NCBI RefSeq assembly: GCF_000372725.1
Contig: NW_005199684.1
Location: 821,909-885,908 of the forward strand
From: Emiliania huxleyi CCMP1516
Lineage: Eukaryota; Haptophyta; Isochrysidales; Noelaerhabdaceae
DNA: 64,000 nucleotides
Direction of reading: 5' to 3'
Part shown: positions 53,501 through 64,000 of the stretch, in pieces
How the letters are laid out: each line of letters opens with the position of its first letter
Numbering within the stretch: the first letter of the stretch is position 1
Notes under the pieces: model-generated
Databases searched by the model: none
The model's input: the letters and a program-made list of their open reading frames with translations, nothing else
Told to the model about the DNA's origin: nothing
Program-made: the position numbers and the translations under genes

Positions 53501-56500
53501 ACAGTCTTCCTCTTTGCCGACACGCAGGCACAATCTTCCTGCCCCAGACGCGCTCCTCGCCCTCCGCTGCCTACGCCTGCCCGCCCACGCCAGTGTACGC
53601 GCTCACGCGGGTGCAAACTCAAAATAGGTGAAAGATGAGGCCTACCTCGAGGACATCAACGGCCTGCTCAACGCCGGCGAGGTGCCCAACCTCTTCCCCG
53701 CCGACGAGAAGGCGCAGATCTGCGACGGCGTGCGCGAGGCCGCGCGCCAAAACGAACGTGAGGGCGACGGCTCCATGACCACTATGTTTGCGTACTTTGT
53801 CGAGCGCTGTCGCGACCTTTTGCACATCTGCCTGGCCATGTCGCCGATCGGCGACGCCTTCCGACGCCGCCTGCGCATGTTCCCCTCCCTCATCAACTGC
53901 TGCACCATCGACTGGTTCCGCGCCTGGCCGGCCGACGCCCTCGACGCGGTGGCCTCGACCTTTCTCGAAGAGGTGGAGATGGAAACGGACGTGCGCTCGT
54001 CCGTGGTCGAGATGTGCAAGACGTTCCAGATTCAGACCCGCGACCTGGCGGAAAAGTTCGGGCGCGAGGAGCGACGCATGGCCTACGTGACGCCGACCTC
54101 GTACCTCGAGCTCATACAGACCTTCCAGACTGTGCTGGCTGAGAAGCGCAGAGAGGTCGATCTGGTGCGGCGACGCTACGACAATGGGCTTGATCAGCTG
54201 AACGGCGCCGCTGAGGCGGTCGTCAAGATGCAGGAAGAGCTGACGGACCTCAAGCCTAAGCTGGTGGTCGCCAAGGAGGAGACCGAGACGATGCAGGTCC
54301 AGATCGACAAGGAGGTCAAGGAGGTGATCGAGCCCAAGAAGGAGGTTGTGCAGGCGGAGGAGGCCGCGACCAATGAGGTTGCCATGCGAGCAAAGGGCAT
54401 GAAGGAGGAGTGCGAGGCGGACCTCGCCGAAGCCATCCCGGCACTCAACTCTGCCATCAAGGCGCTCGACACGATCAAGAAGGCCGACATTGACCTGGTC
54501 AAAAACATGGGCTCGCCTCCGGCCGGAGTCAAGCTCACGCTCGAGGCGATCTGCGTGATGAAGGACGTGAAGCCGGACAAGGTGAAGGACCCCGACAACC
54601 CAGCGAAGAGCTTGCTCGACTACTTTGGCCCCGGCAAGAAGCTGCTGATGGACTCCAAGGCCTTTGTCGACTCGCTCAAGTCGTACGACAAGGACAACAT
54701 CCCGCCCAAGATCATCAAGGTGATCCGAGAGCAATACTGCACCAACGACGACTTCCTGCCGGAGAAGATCGCAAAGGCGTCGTCGGCTTGCGAGGGCTTG
54801 TGCAAGTGGGTGCGCGCGATGGAGATCTACGATCGCGTGGCAAAGGTCGTGGCGCCCAAGAAGGAAAAACTGAAGGAGGCAGAGGCGGAGTATGCGGAGG
54901 CGATGGCGGGGCTGTCCGTCAAGCAGGCTGAACTCAAGGAGGTCATGGACAAGCTGGCGGCGATGGAGGACAAGCTGAAGGAGCTCGCCCAGACAAAGGA
55001 GGAGCTCGAGGCAAAGTACGAGGACTGCAACGCCAAGCTGGAGCGCGCGGAGAAGCTCATGAGCGGGCTGGGCGGCGAGAAGCAGCGCTGGGGCGAGATT
55101 TCAGCGTCGCTCGGGCCAAAGTACGACCGGCTCGTCGGCGACGTGCTCCTCTCGTCGGCCGTCATCGCGTACCTCGGCCCCTTCACCATCCCCTTCCGGC
55201 GCGAGGCCATCGCGGGCTGGCAGCGCCTTTGCGACGAGAAGCAGGTGCCCATGTCGGAGCGGTTCGACCTGCAGGAGATCGTGGGCGACCCGGTGGCGAT
55301 TCGCGGCTGGAACCTGCAGGGGCTTCCGACCGACTCCTTCTCGATCGACAACGGCATCATCATCTCCGTCGCGCGGCGCTGGCCACTCATGATCGACCCA
55401 CAGGGCCAGGCCAACAAGTGGATCCGCAAGAAGGAGGCCGAGGCGGGCCTTCTGGTCATCAAGCTCACGCAGTCCGACTACCTCCGCACTCTCGAGAATG
55501 CCATCCAGTTTGGCAAGCCCGTGCTCTGCGAGAATGTGCTCGAGGCGCTCGACCCGGCACTCGAGCCACTGTTGGTCAAGCAGACATTCAAACAGGGCGG
55601 GGTCGAGTGCATCCGGCTGGGCGACGCCACCATTGAGTACTCGCGCGAGTTCAAGTTCTACATCACGTCCAAGCTGCGCAACCCGCACTACCTGCCCGAG
55701 CTGCAGGTCAAGGTGACGCTTCTCAACTTCATGATCACGCCTGCGGGCCTCGAGGACCAGCTACTTGGCATCGTCGTCTCACAGGAGCGGCCGGACCTCG
55801 CGGAGGAGAAGTCGCGGCTCGTGCTCGAGGCCGCGGCGAACAAGAAGCAGCTGAAGGAGATCGAGGACCAGATCCTCGAGGTGCTCTCATCGGGCGAGGG
55901 AGGCTCGATCCTGGAGGACGCCACCGCCATCAACATCCTCACCGCCGCAAAGACGCTCGGGAACGAGATCTCGGAGAAGCAGCAGGTGGCTGAGGAGACC
56001 GAGATCAAGATTGACGAGGCGCGCGCTGGGTACAAGCCGGTGGCGTACCGCACGTCTCTGCTCTTTTTCTGCATCGCCTCGCTCGCGGACATCGACCCCA
56101 TGTACCAGTACTCTCTCGAGTGGTTCATCAACCTCTTTGTGCGTGCGATCGCCGACTCTGAGCCCTCCGCCGACCTGCCCGTGCGGCTGGAGAACCTCAA
56201 CAGCTTCTTCCAGGACTTTTTGTACCGCAACATTTGCCGCTCGCTGTTCGAAAGGGACAAGCTCTCCTTCTCGATGCTGCTTTGCGCGGCGCTGCTGATG
56301 GGGTACGACCGGCTGGATGCAGACGAGTGGCGTCAGCTGCTCACCGGCGGCGTGCTGCTCAACGCCGACAAGGCGCCACGCAACCCGCAACCCTGGCTGG
56401 ATGACAAGCTCTGGGAGTCTGTCCTGACGGTGGCGCAGCTGCCCGCCTTCAGTGAGCTGCCCGCCAAGATAGCTGAGAACGGGGAGGCGTACCGGGCCTT

Positions 56501-58508
56501 CCTCGAGCACCCGGAGCCGCATCTGGCCTACGACTGCTTGCCCGAGTACGTGCAGAGCATGAGTGCCTTCCAGAAGTTGCTCGTGCTCCGCACCTTGCGC
56601 CTCGACAAGCTGGTGCCCGGCATCTCCCAGTTTGTGGCTGGTGAGCTCGGCCAGAGATATATCGAGCCGCCGCCGTTTGATCTGGAGGGCACGTTTCAGG
56701 ACTCGAGCAGCACGACGCCACTCATCTTCATCCTCTCGCCCGGCGTCGACCCGATGCTCTCGCTGCTGAAGTTTGCGGAGTCGAAGGGGAGAAAGGTGGA
56801 CTCGATCTCGCTCGGCCAGGGGCAGGGGCCGCACGCCGAGCAGTTGGTGGCGTCGGGGCAAAAGGAGGGCTACTGGATCGTGCTGCAAAACTGCCACCTC
56901 TACGTGTCATGGATGATCACCCTCGAGCGGCTGGTGGAGGAGATGGACCCGAAGAAGGTGCACAAGAACTTTCGGCTTTGGCTCACGTCGTACCCGTCGC
57001 CGCACTTCCCCGTCCTCATCTTGCAGAACGGCGTCAAGATGACGAACGAGCCGCCAAAGGGGCTGCGCGCAAACATGATCCAGTCCTACCTCGCCGATCC
57101 CATCTCGGACCCAGAGTTTTTCGACCGCTGCCAGAAACAGCCACAGTGGCGCCGGATGCTCTTTGGCCTTTGCTTCCTCCACGCCTGGCTGCAGGAGCGG
57201 CGCAAGTACGGCCCGCTCGGCTGGAACATCCCGTACGAGTTCAACGAGAGCGACCTGCGCATCTCTGTGCGACAGCTGCAGATGTTCCTCGACAGCTATG
57301 ACGAGACACCGCTTGCAGCGCTCAACTACCTCACCGCCGAGTGCAACTATGGCGGCAGGGTGACGGATGACAAGGACCGCCGCACGCTCGTCACAGCGGT
57401 GCTGAACATCTACTGCCCGCAGATTCTGGAGGATGGGTACCGCCTCTCGGCGTCGGGCATGTACGTGGTTCCGACCGATGCGCTTGACTCGCACGAGGCG
57501 ACGGTCGAGTACATTCGGCAGTGGCCGCCTGTCGCCAAACCAGAGGTGTTTGGGTTGCACGAGAATGCCGACATCACAAAGGATCTGGGCGAGGTGGACC
57601 TGATGCTCAAGACCATGCTACTCACCCAGGCGCAGAGCGGTGGCGGTGGCGGTGGCGGTGGCAAGTCGACCGATGACGTGGTCGCCGAAATCTCCGGCGA
57701 GATCCTGGGCAAGCTCCCGAGCAACTTTGACATGGAGGTTGCGGCGCGGCGGTACCCTGTGGTATACTCCGAGTCGATGAACACCGTGCTAAGACAGGAA
57801 CTGCAGCGCTTCAACAAGCTCACCTCCAAGATCAGGAGCTCGCTTCTCGAACTGGGCAAAGCGCTCAAGGGGCTCGTCGTGATGAGCGCCGACCTCGAGT
57901 CGATTGCGAGCGCCATGTTTGTCAACCAGGTGCCGGAGTCGTGGGCCAAGGTGTCATATCCCTCGCTCAAGCCCCTCTCTGCCTACGTCACGGAGCTCCT
58001 CGAACGGCTTGAGTTCTTTTCGACGTGGCTTGAGGAGGGCAACCCCGTCTGCTATCCCATGCCGCACTTCTTCTTCGTGCAGGCCTTTATGACTGGCGCG
58101 CTGCAAAACTACGCCCGAAAATACACGCTGCCCATCGACACCGTCGAGTTTGACTTTCACTTTTTCTGGGAGGCTCCAACGGCCAAGCCTGAGGACGGCG
58201 TGCACACGAGCGGTCTCTTCGTCGAGGGTGCGCGGATGGGCGACGAGAAGGTCCAGCTCGAGGAGTCGCAACCCAAGGTGCTATTCAGCCCAATGACTTA
58301 CGTCCAGCTGCTGCCAGTGCAGTCGGACAAGCTGTCCACCTACCCCCACTATGAGTGCCCGGTCTACCGGACGACAGCGCGGCGCGGGACGCTCTCCACC
58401 ACCGGCCATTCCACCAACTTCGTCATGTTCATGCGGCTGCCGACGGATCAGCCGTCATCACACTGGATAGCCCGTGGAGTGGCCCTGATCAACAGTCTGG
58501 CCACTTGA
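50566..58508 (+). CDS. Axonemal dynein heavy chain, AAA2 to C-terminus, tail and AAA1 absent
   Basis: Inner-arm-type (DNAH3/7/12-like) dynein motor. Exons: 50566-about 51050 (short N-terminus with [20 protein letters not shown]), up to 51494, 51575-53527 and 53628-58508; introns are 80 nt GT-AG and 100 nt GC-AG. Order visible: AAA2 [13 protein letters not shown] (degenerate P-loop) with [17 protein letters not shown] and [20 protein letters not shown]3 [22 protein letters not shown] and [18 protein letters not shown]4 [16 protein letters not shown]; the coiled-coil stalk flanking the microtubule-binding tip; AAA5 [16 protein letters not shown]6 [10 protein letters not shown] and [10 protein letters not shown]-terminal domain ending VALINSLAT. 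Missing: tail, linker and AAA1, normally about 1,500 or more residues. The frame changes at about 51040, where the short N-terminal exon runs into a TGA while the AAA2 frame opens. Confidence 0.9.
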
Positions 58509-58958
58509 CAATTTTCTAAGGCGAGGTGAGAGACTGTGCTCGTACGTTTACAGGTTTGACGTGTAAATTACAATGCGCCATAGAGAGCCGTGTACGTTAC
58601 ACATGCAGAGAGAACCCGCCACAACCCTCGCCCAGATCCCCCGACCACCGTATGAACACACATGCGCGCGGCGACCATGATCTCTATTGGTGCAGGGATG
58701 CACACGCACGCGCCGATGCTGTGCCGCGCAGGGGTGTGTGATAGAAGCACCGCGCACATGGGCTCGTCGACGCCCATGTCGACGCCACCCTCTTCCGGGT
58801 TAGACTGCCGAATACACATCGATGCCAGAGGCGACGCGTCCCGCCAGCGCAGACAAATCGGGGGGCAGCAGGGAGGTGCTGGGGGGCGGGCGCTCGCAGA
58901 TGAACGAGCGGTGCGAGGCGGGCGCGGCCTGCTCGCGCCGCTCGTCGTTAAGGCGCAC
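58509..58958. other. Convergent 3' region
   Basis: 450 bp between the dynein stop and the chromodomain/Myb stop. Short frames only; nothing recognised. Confidence 0.5.
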
Positions 58959-61409
58959 CTATACGTGACATGCACATGGACATGGACATGGATGGGCTTG
59001 TGTCACGCACGCGCGCCGCGCCTCGGGAGGCGTGCGCACCCAGCGGTTGCGGACCGAGGAGTCGGACCGGCCGGGCAGCTGGGCGGCGATGCGGCGCCAC
59101 TGCCCGCCGTGGAGGCTGTGGGCCTGCTCAATGAGCGCGTCCTCCTCGGCGCTCCACTTGGCGCGGCCGTGCTCGGAGCCGCGGATGCAGCGCGTCGGCC
59201 TCGCCTCAGTCAGAGCGCCGTGCTGCGGGCCGAGGCTGCCGCAGCTGGCCGCGCCGGGCGGGGGGGACTGGGCGGCCAGAAGCGCATCCACCGCCACTCG
59301 CTCCGATGCCTTGCGCTGATCCAAAGCCTTTCGGAGCTCTTGGTCGCTCTGAAGCCGTTGGAGGCGGTTGCGCACCGCGTCCGGCGTGCGCTGCTTTCCG
59401 CTCGGGGGCGGCGGCATCTCCGCAGCGACGAGCGGGAACTGCGTCCCGTACCGCCGCACGCCCGCCAGCAGCGCGAGGTCCTCCTCGACCGTCCAGCCCG
59501 TCGCGGTGTTCCCGCCGCGCATGCGCTTGGGCTGGCCGCCGTCCCGCGCGCTGCCACTCACCCTCCTCTTGCTGCCCGCCGCGCCTAGCCGCCGCCCGCC
59601 GCCACCGCCGTTGGCCGCGTCGCCACTCCTCGCAGGCGGGGCGCAGTGGAACATGGGAGAGAGTGCCGCCCCGAGCAGAGCGCAGGGCGCGAGCCTCGCC
59701 GCTCCCCACGGCTCCGCCACGACGACAGGCTCCGCCTTGGCCACGAGCACCTCCTCCCGACCTCCCTCGCCGGACAGTGAAGGCGCGGCCCTCGCCGCGG
59801 CCGTCGTCCAGAGCAGCGGCTTGAGCAGCAGGGGCTGCAGCGCCGCAAAGGTGATCTCCTATCCGACGCGCCGTGAACGTGTCACGTGCTTTAATCCACC
59901 GCGTACACACTCTCGAGGCGGACGCTTGAGCTGCCTCGTCGCGCCGTTCGTCCTGCTCGGTGGCGGCCCAGCGCGCGCGGAAGTGCGGCGCGAGGTACGA
60001 CGTGACGTGGCCCTCCCTCGCCCCCCGCCGCACCTGAGCCTCGCGCAGAAGAGCCGAGATCAGCCGAGATCAGCCGAGACCAGCCGAGATCAGCCGAGAC
60101 CAGCCGAGACCAGCCGAGACCAGCCGAGACCAGCCGAGACCAGCCGAGATCAGCGTCCGCGCGCCTTTGCCGCGCCGCCGAGGCGGACGCCTTGCACAGA
60201 GCCGGAGGTGACGCGCTGAGGCTTGGCCGCCGCCTGCGCCGTGCCAGCCGCCCGCGGAACCGCCGCCAGCGCCTTATCCTTGCAGCTCTGCGGGGCGGGG
60301 CGGCCGGAGGGGCCGGCCGCGCTGGGCGGCGGGTCGAGGACTACCACGTCCCTCTCCTCCACCTCCCTCTCCTCCACCTCCACCTCCTCCTCGGCGGCCT
60401 GCGCCGGCGCCTGCCCGCCGTGCTCCCCACCAGCCGCCTGTCCGCCCTGCGCCATTCCGAGCAGCATCTCTGCCGCCTCCTTGTCGCCTCCCGCCGTGCG
60501 CGGCTTCTGCGGGGCCCGGCGCGGCGCCTTGCGCACGCGCGGCTGCGTCGACTTGTCCGCCGCTTCGCCGCTCGACGTGGCGGCGGGCGAGACGGCGGGG
60601 AGGGCGGGCGGAGAGGGAGAGGGCGCTGGCAGGGGTGCGGGGGTGCGGCGCCCGCCGCGGCTCGCTCGCGGGTCCGTCTGTGCAACCTCGCGCTCCCAAA
60701 ATGCCGCGACGAGGCCGCCCTCCACCTCGCTCGCACGCAGCCAGGCGCCCGCCACCGCCTCGCCGCTGGCCTCGCGGTCGACGTAGTACTCCTGGATCGC
60801 GCCCACGACGCGCTCCGCCATCACCCGCGGCCTCGGCGCCGCCTGGTGCGCCGCCCGCGACTCCACCCTCGCGCGCTCAAACTCGCGCACTTTTCCGCTG
60901 GCGAGGGCGAGGTTGGCGGCGGGCTCCCACCTTGCGCGCAGGGGAGTCGGGGGGTTGAGACGCAATCCCTTGTGGTGTGAAGGCGTCTCCGCTGAGGAGC
61001 ACATCATACTTGGGGGTGGCGCATATGCGTGCATCTAGGCGGCGGCGCACGAGTCGTCAGCGCGAGCGTATCCCACCCAAGAGACAAGGTACTCGGGGCC
61101 GCTGGCACCGCGGTGGCGGGTGTCGAGGATGCGCTCGACCTCGAAGAGCTCCTTGCCGCCGTCCACCTTGTAGGGCCCGGCGCCCTTTCCCTGCGAACGT
61201 TGTGGTGGGGCGGGAGGCGGCGTGGCGGTCGGCGGCGGCGGTCGGCGGGCGGTGGGCTGCGCTCGGCGGGCGGCGGGCGGTGGGCCGTGGGCGGCGGGTG
61301 GTGGGTGGAGACGTGGGCATGGGCCGGAAACCTTTAAGCTTGCACGCCCGGACTGGTTCTCGGCGACCGTGCCACTGGCCTCGGGGCGCATCGGCGGCGC
61401 GGGCGGCAT
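58959..61409 (-). CDS. Chromodomain plus two Myb/SANT repeats, putative nuclear factor
   Basis: Exons on the minus strand: 61409-61332, 61190-61051 (chromodomain ELFEVERILDTRHRG, PEYLVSWVGYARADDS), 60930 onward (WEPAANLALASGKVREFERA completes the chromodomain, then YYVDREASGEAVAG and a Pro/Lys/Glu-rich region), then an exon HVTSYLAPHFRARWAATEQDE, and a last exon from about 59857 with two Myb repeats: GWTVEEDLALLAGVRRYG...RTPDAVRNRLQRL and KWSAEEDALIEQAHSLHGGQ, RRIAAQLPGRSDSSVRNRWV. First introns are GT-AG. A 10-bp tandem repeat (60052-60154) sits in the intron between the Lys-rich and the HVTSY exons. A chromatin-reading, DNA-binding regulator is likely. Joining the chromodomain and Myb halves is inference from strand, spacing and splice sites; they could be two adjacent genes. 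Confidence 0.65.
60052..60154. repeat. 10-bp tandem repeat, about 10 copies
   Basis: Units CCGAGATCAG and CCGAGACCAG alternate, differing by a single C/T. Confidence 0.95.
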
Positions 61410-61738
61410 TCACGCGGCAGCTCTCGTACTCGTACCTGGCAGGGCGGCTGTCGACCGGCCCAGCCTGCTTTTGGCGGTTATAAGCGGACTGCGTACTTTT
61501 TTTTCCTCTTTCGTGGCTGTATTCCGACGGGGATCTTGCAAGTCTTGTGCGCTTTGGAAGAGCAGCTCCTGATATATGACTGCTTTGTCCGCGGACGCGA
61601 GGGCGCTGCGGAGGCGGGCGGCGGTGGCGGAGGCGGCTGCAGCACCAGCAGCACACACACGCGACACGGGCGGGCGGCGGCACGCGGGCGGCGGCTGCGG
61701 CGCGGCGGCGCTGCTCCTCTGCTGCTGCTGCTGCTGCT

Positions 61739-61812
<74 letters not shown>

Positions 61813-61901
61813 TGCTGCTGCTGCTCCTGCTGCTGCTGCTGCTCCTGGTGCTCCTGCCTGCTACCCCGCCCGCACCCTCTAGAGTGTACGAGGTGGGTCA
61901 C
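61410..61901 (-). CDS. Hypothetical polyQ-polyP protein
   Basis: 163-codon frame: Q5, E, Q4, a run of about 24 prolines, Q7, then a Ser/Ala/Arg-rich part with ALASADKAVIYQELLFQSAQ, a short amphipathic helix. The arrangement of a polyproline block between glutamine runs resembles huntingtin exon 1 in composition only. It lies directly upstream of, and in the same orientation as, the chromodomain gene and could be its 5' exon. The ORF may be an accident of a CTG/CGG microsatellite. Confidence 0.35.
61720..61860 (+). repeat. Compound (CTG)n-(CGG)n-(CTG)n microsatellite
   Basis: Seven CTG, about 24 CGG, then interrupted CTG triplets on the plus strand. Confidence 0.95.
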
Positions 61902-61979
61902 TTGGGGCCACGGCCCTCACTCCGAATAGGTGAGCGAGGGCGTGTGTGGCTGACGACTCGGCTCATGAGCCTCGCGTGA

Positions 61980-63241
61980 CTCGCACCTACTAACCTCGCC
62001 TCGATGCGGCGCCTCGACGCCCACCGGCCCACCACACCTCGCCGCAGCCGTCGCCGGCGCGCGACACGGTACCGTCGGCCCAACCGTCCTCGTCGGGCAA
62101 ACTTTCTCGCTGACACGCGCGCGCCGTCGAGCTTACCGGGCGGGCGCGCAGGCTGCGGCCGCACGCCAATCCAAGTCATACATAGTGCCACGGCGGCGTG
62201 CGGCCTAGATTCAGCACACGCACCTCGAGTCGCGCACCGCCAGCCAGGTCTGGTGCTGAGGTCAATCATCTGCACTGCCATCGATGATGAATGCGAGTGT
62301 AGGGCTAGCGATAGGTCGCTGGCCTGTGAGGAGAACGTCCATAGACACACGACCCAACACACATGCTCTCTCGTGCCTTGCGGCCGGCGAGTTTGCTAGA
62401 GGCGGGGCAGTCTGGACTGCTCTAGCCTCACTTACGTGCCCCTGTCGCCTTTGTTTGTCTTGTTCCTGCTGTTGTTTCGTTTGTGTGCGCTTGCACCTTG
62501 GGTGCTGCCTGGGGGGGCGACAGGGGGGGCGTGGCCCCGAGTAGCGTAGTGCCGTACGCTCACTCGGGATTTGTGTTTGTCGGGGTGTGGCAGCCCAGCT
62601 GGCTGAGTGTCTTGTGAGTGTGTGTGTCTGTGTGTCGCTCCAGCGTACCGTCATCTTCTACTTACTTACTTACTTCATTGACCTTAATTGTCTCGCACGC
62701 GCGAGAGTCTCTCTCTCTCTCATTGTCTCCGTGTTTCCAGCGGCAATAATAGAATGTGACAGGACCATCGGGTCCTTCAGCCACCAAAGTGAGATCACCC
62801 GAGAGCAGCTGAGCCTGCCTCTGGCCTCGCCTCCCTCTCCTCCCCAGGCATTCGTTCGTGGCATCCTATGGGTCGTCCAGAGTACCGACCTCTGGCGAGT
62901 CAGTCAGCCAGCCCCACTTTGAGGGCGCCATGAAGTACAGCGATCGCCACCTCGCTGGCCTCTCCGCAGGCCCCCCCGACCGCGTCGAACTCATCGGCGC
63001 GGGCTCTCTCGGCTACGGGACCGGCCCCAGCTTCGTTCGTTCGGCTGAGGGCTGACAAACAAGCTGCCGAGCCCAAATCACTGTGAGAGTCGTGATTTGT
63101 TGTTGGTTTTCTAAAATCTCTCTCTGAATGCGAGTGTAGGGCTACTAGAGTAGCGATAGATCTAGGTCGCCTGGCCTGTGACTGAGGAGAATTTTACAAC
63201 AAAACTCCGAGGAGACGTCCACACAGCCTTTGAATCTTGAC
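61980..63241. other. Intergenic region with a diverged 50-bp direct repeat
   Basis: No convincing gene. GAATGCGAGTGTAGGGCTA starts both 62289-62335 and 63126-63191; the second copy has small insertions, and both continue into GAGGAGA...CGTCCA. Short CTCTCTC and TACT runs occur at 62650-62720. Confidence 0.6.
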
Positions 63242-64000
63242 ATGCTCTGCGTCTGCGTCTCTTTGCAGCTCTTCTCCCAGCCAGCCCAGTGGCGGTCCCA
63301 GCCACCCATCCTGCCACTGCCAAGCCCTCCGCCGCCGCCGCCTCCGCCGTCTCCGCCGCCGCCGCCACTCTCTCCGCCGGTCCCACCATCGCCGCCCTCA
63401 CCCTCGCCACCCCCACCCTCATCGCCACCAACCTCGCCACCTCCGCCCTCGCCGCCACCATCCTCGCCGCCCTCGCCACCACCATCCTCGCCGCCCTCGC
63501 CACCTCCGCCCTCGTCGCCGCCAACCTCGCCGCCAACCTCGCCGCCGCCCTCGCCACCGCCGTCGCCGCCGCCCTCGCTGCCGCCGTTGCCGCCAGCATA
63601 CCCACCGCCGCCCTCACCGCCCTCACCGCCCTCGTTTCCGCCGCCCTCGCCAAGGCCTTCGACGCCGCCCGCACCGCCGCCCCCATCCCCACCCTCGCTC
63701 CCGCCGCCGCCACCCTCTCCCGCGCCCTCGCCACCGCCGCCCTCGCCGCCACCACCCTTTCCGCCGCCCTCGTCGCCGCCACCGATGCCGCCACTCCAGC
63801 CGCCGCCGCCGTCGCCGCCCCCGCCGTCGCCGCTGCCGCTGCCGCCACCTTCGCCGCTGCCGCCGCCGCCGTCTCCACCGCCGCCGCTGCCGCCCCCGCC
63901 CTCGCCGCTGCCGCCGCCGCCGTCTCCACCGCCGCCGTCTCCGCCGCCGCCGTCTCCGCCGCCGCCGACGCCGTCTCCCGCCGCGCCGTCGCCGCCCCCG
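63242..64000 (+). CDS. Pherophorin-like proline-rich protein, partial
   Basis: Open frame from the ATG at 63242 (MLCVCVSLQLFSQPAQW) to the window end without a stop. After about 25 residues it is almost pure Pro/Ser with a few Thr, Leu and Ala (SPPPP, SPPTSPP). This hydroxyproline-rich composition is typical of algal wall/matrix glycoproteins. TTTGCAG at 63265-63271 could alternatively be an acceptor joining an upstream exon with a signal peptide. The globular domains, if any, lie beyond the window. Confidence 0.6.
   Translation, partial: MLCVCVSLQLFSQPAQWRSQPPILPLPSPPPPPPPPSPPPPPLSPPVPPSPPSPSPPPPSSPPTSPPPPSPPPSSPPSPPPSSPPSPPPPSSPPTSPPTSPPPSPPPSPPPSLPPLPPAYPPPPSPPSPPSFPPPSPRPSTPPAPPPPSPPSLPPPPPSPAPSPPPPSPPPPFPPPSSPPPMPPLQPPPPSPPPPSPLPLPPPSPLPPPPSPPPPLPPPPSPLPPPPSPPPPSPPPPSPPPPTPSPAAPSPPP

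Noticed and set aside
63162-63929. 255-codon Ala/Arg-rich minus-strand frame
   Set aside because: Antisense of the pherophorin-like Pro/Ser frame, which has the family-typical composition.

Overview
The window looks like nuclear DNA of a flagellated, GC-rich unicellular alga; a haptophyte is my best guess. I see intron-bearing genes for an axonemal dynein heavy chain, a plastid-type lysophosphatidate acyltransferase, the ribosome-biogenesis factor UTP21, N-myristoyltransferase, mitochondrial-type Lon, FANCI and CDK10. Proline-rich wall-type proteins and TTAGGG-type telomere repeats fit as well. Most introns whose ends I could fix by protein homology start with GC and end with AG. They are short (about 65-240 nt) and pyrimidine-rich on the sense strand. 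Heavy use of GC-AG introns is known from haptophytes; the taxon itself is an inference. There are two N gaps (7259-7358 and 41406-41816), so this is a draft assembly.

Layout: 0.3-5 kb holds CDK10 (-), a TTAA-flanked inverted-repeat element, an EF-hand protein (+) and a Tudor-like/SAM protein (+). A 1,065-bp Mutator-like element with minisatellite terminal repeats and a perfect 9-bp target duplication sits in the small gap before FANCI (5.9-11.9 kb, +). Next come a membrane-anchored GH5 glycosidase with a proline-rich repeat (12.4-15.6 kb, +) and UTP21 (16.2-19.8 kb, -). After 1.7 kb without a convincing gene come a plastid LPAAT (+), a multi-pass membrane protein (-) and a DNA-methyltransferase-like protein with RPA-binding-like motifs (-). 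A MITE and a hAT-like element at 27.1-28.5 kb precede a Dus1-type tRNA dihydrouridine synthase (+) and an SDR oxidoreductase with a zinc-ribbon-like leader (-).

From 33.7 to 38.4 kb there is a Cys-rich membrane-anchored protein (-) and then the most unusual gene in the window. It encodes a serine beta-lactamase/esterase-type hydrolase with a whole nucleotidyltransferase domain inserted between its second and third catalytic motifs. All exon phases agree across it, and one of its introns is a MITE with target duplications. Then come an SGNH-hydrolase-like fragment (-), N-myristoyltransferase (+, interrupted by a gap), gene debris, a protein ending in a SUMO-like domain with a C-terminal GG-VE (+), Lon (-) and a dynein heavy chain (+) whose first 160 residues abut AAA2 with the tail, linker and AAA1 absent. 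Last are a chromodomain/double-Myb protein (-), a polyQ/polyP reading frame (-) and the start of a pherophorin-like proline-rich protein (+) running off the end.

The genes are housekeeping, flagellar and nuclear genes with no operon-like logic. The recurring theme is intron gain. A telomere-repeat insertion in CDK10, a MITE in the hydrolase-nucleotidyltransferase gene and a 74-bp tandem duplication in the same gene all lie exactly between duplicated exon sequence and can be spliced as GC-AG introns.
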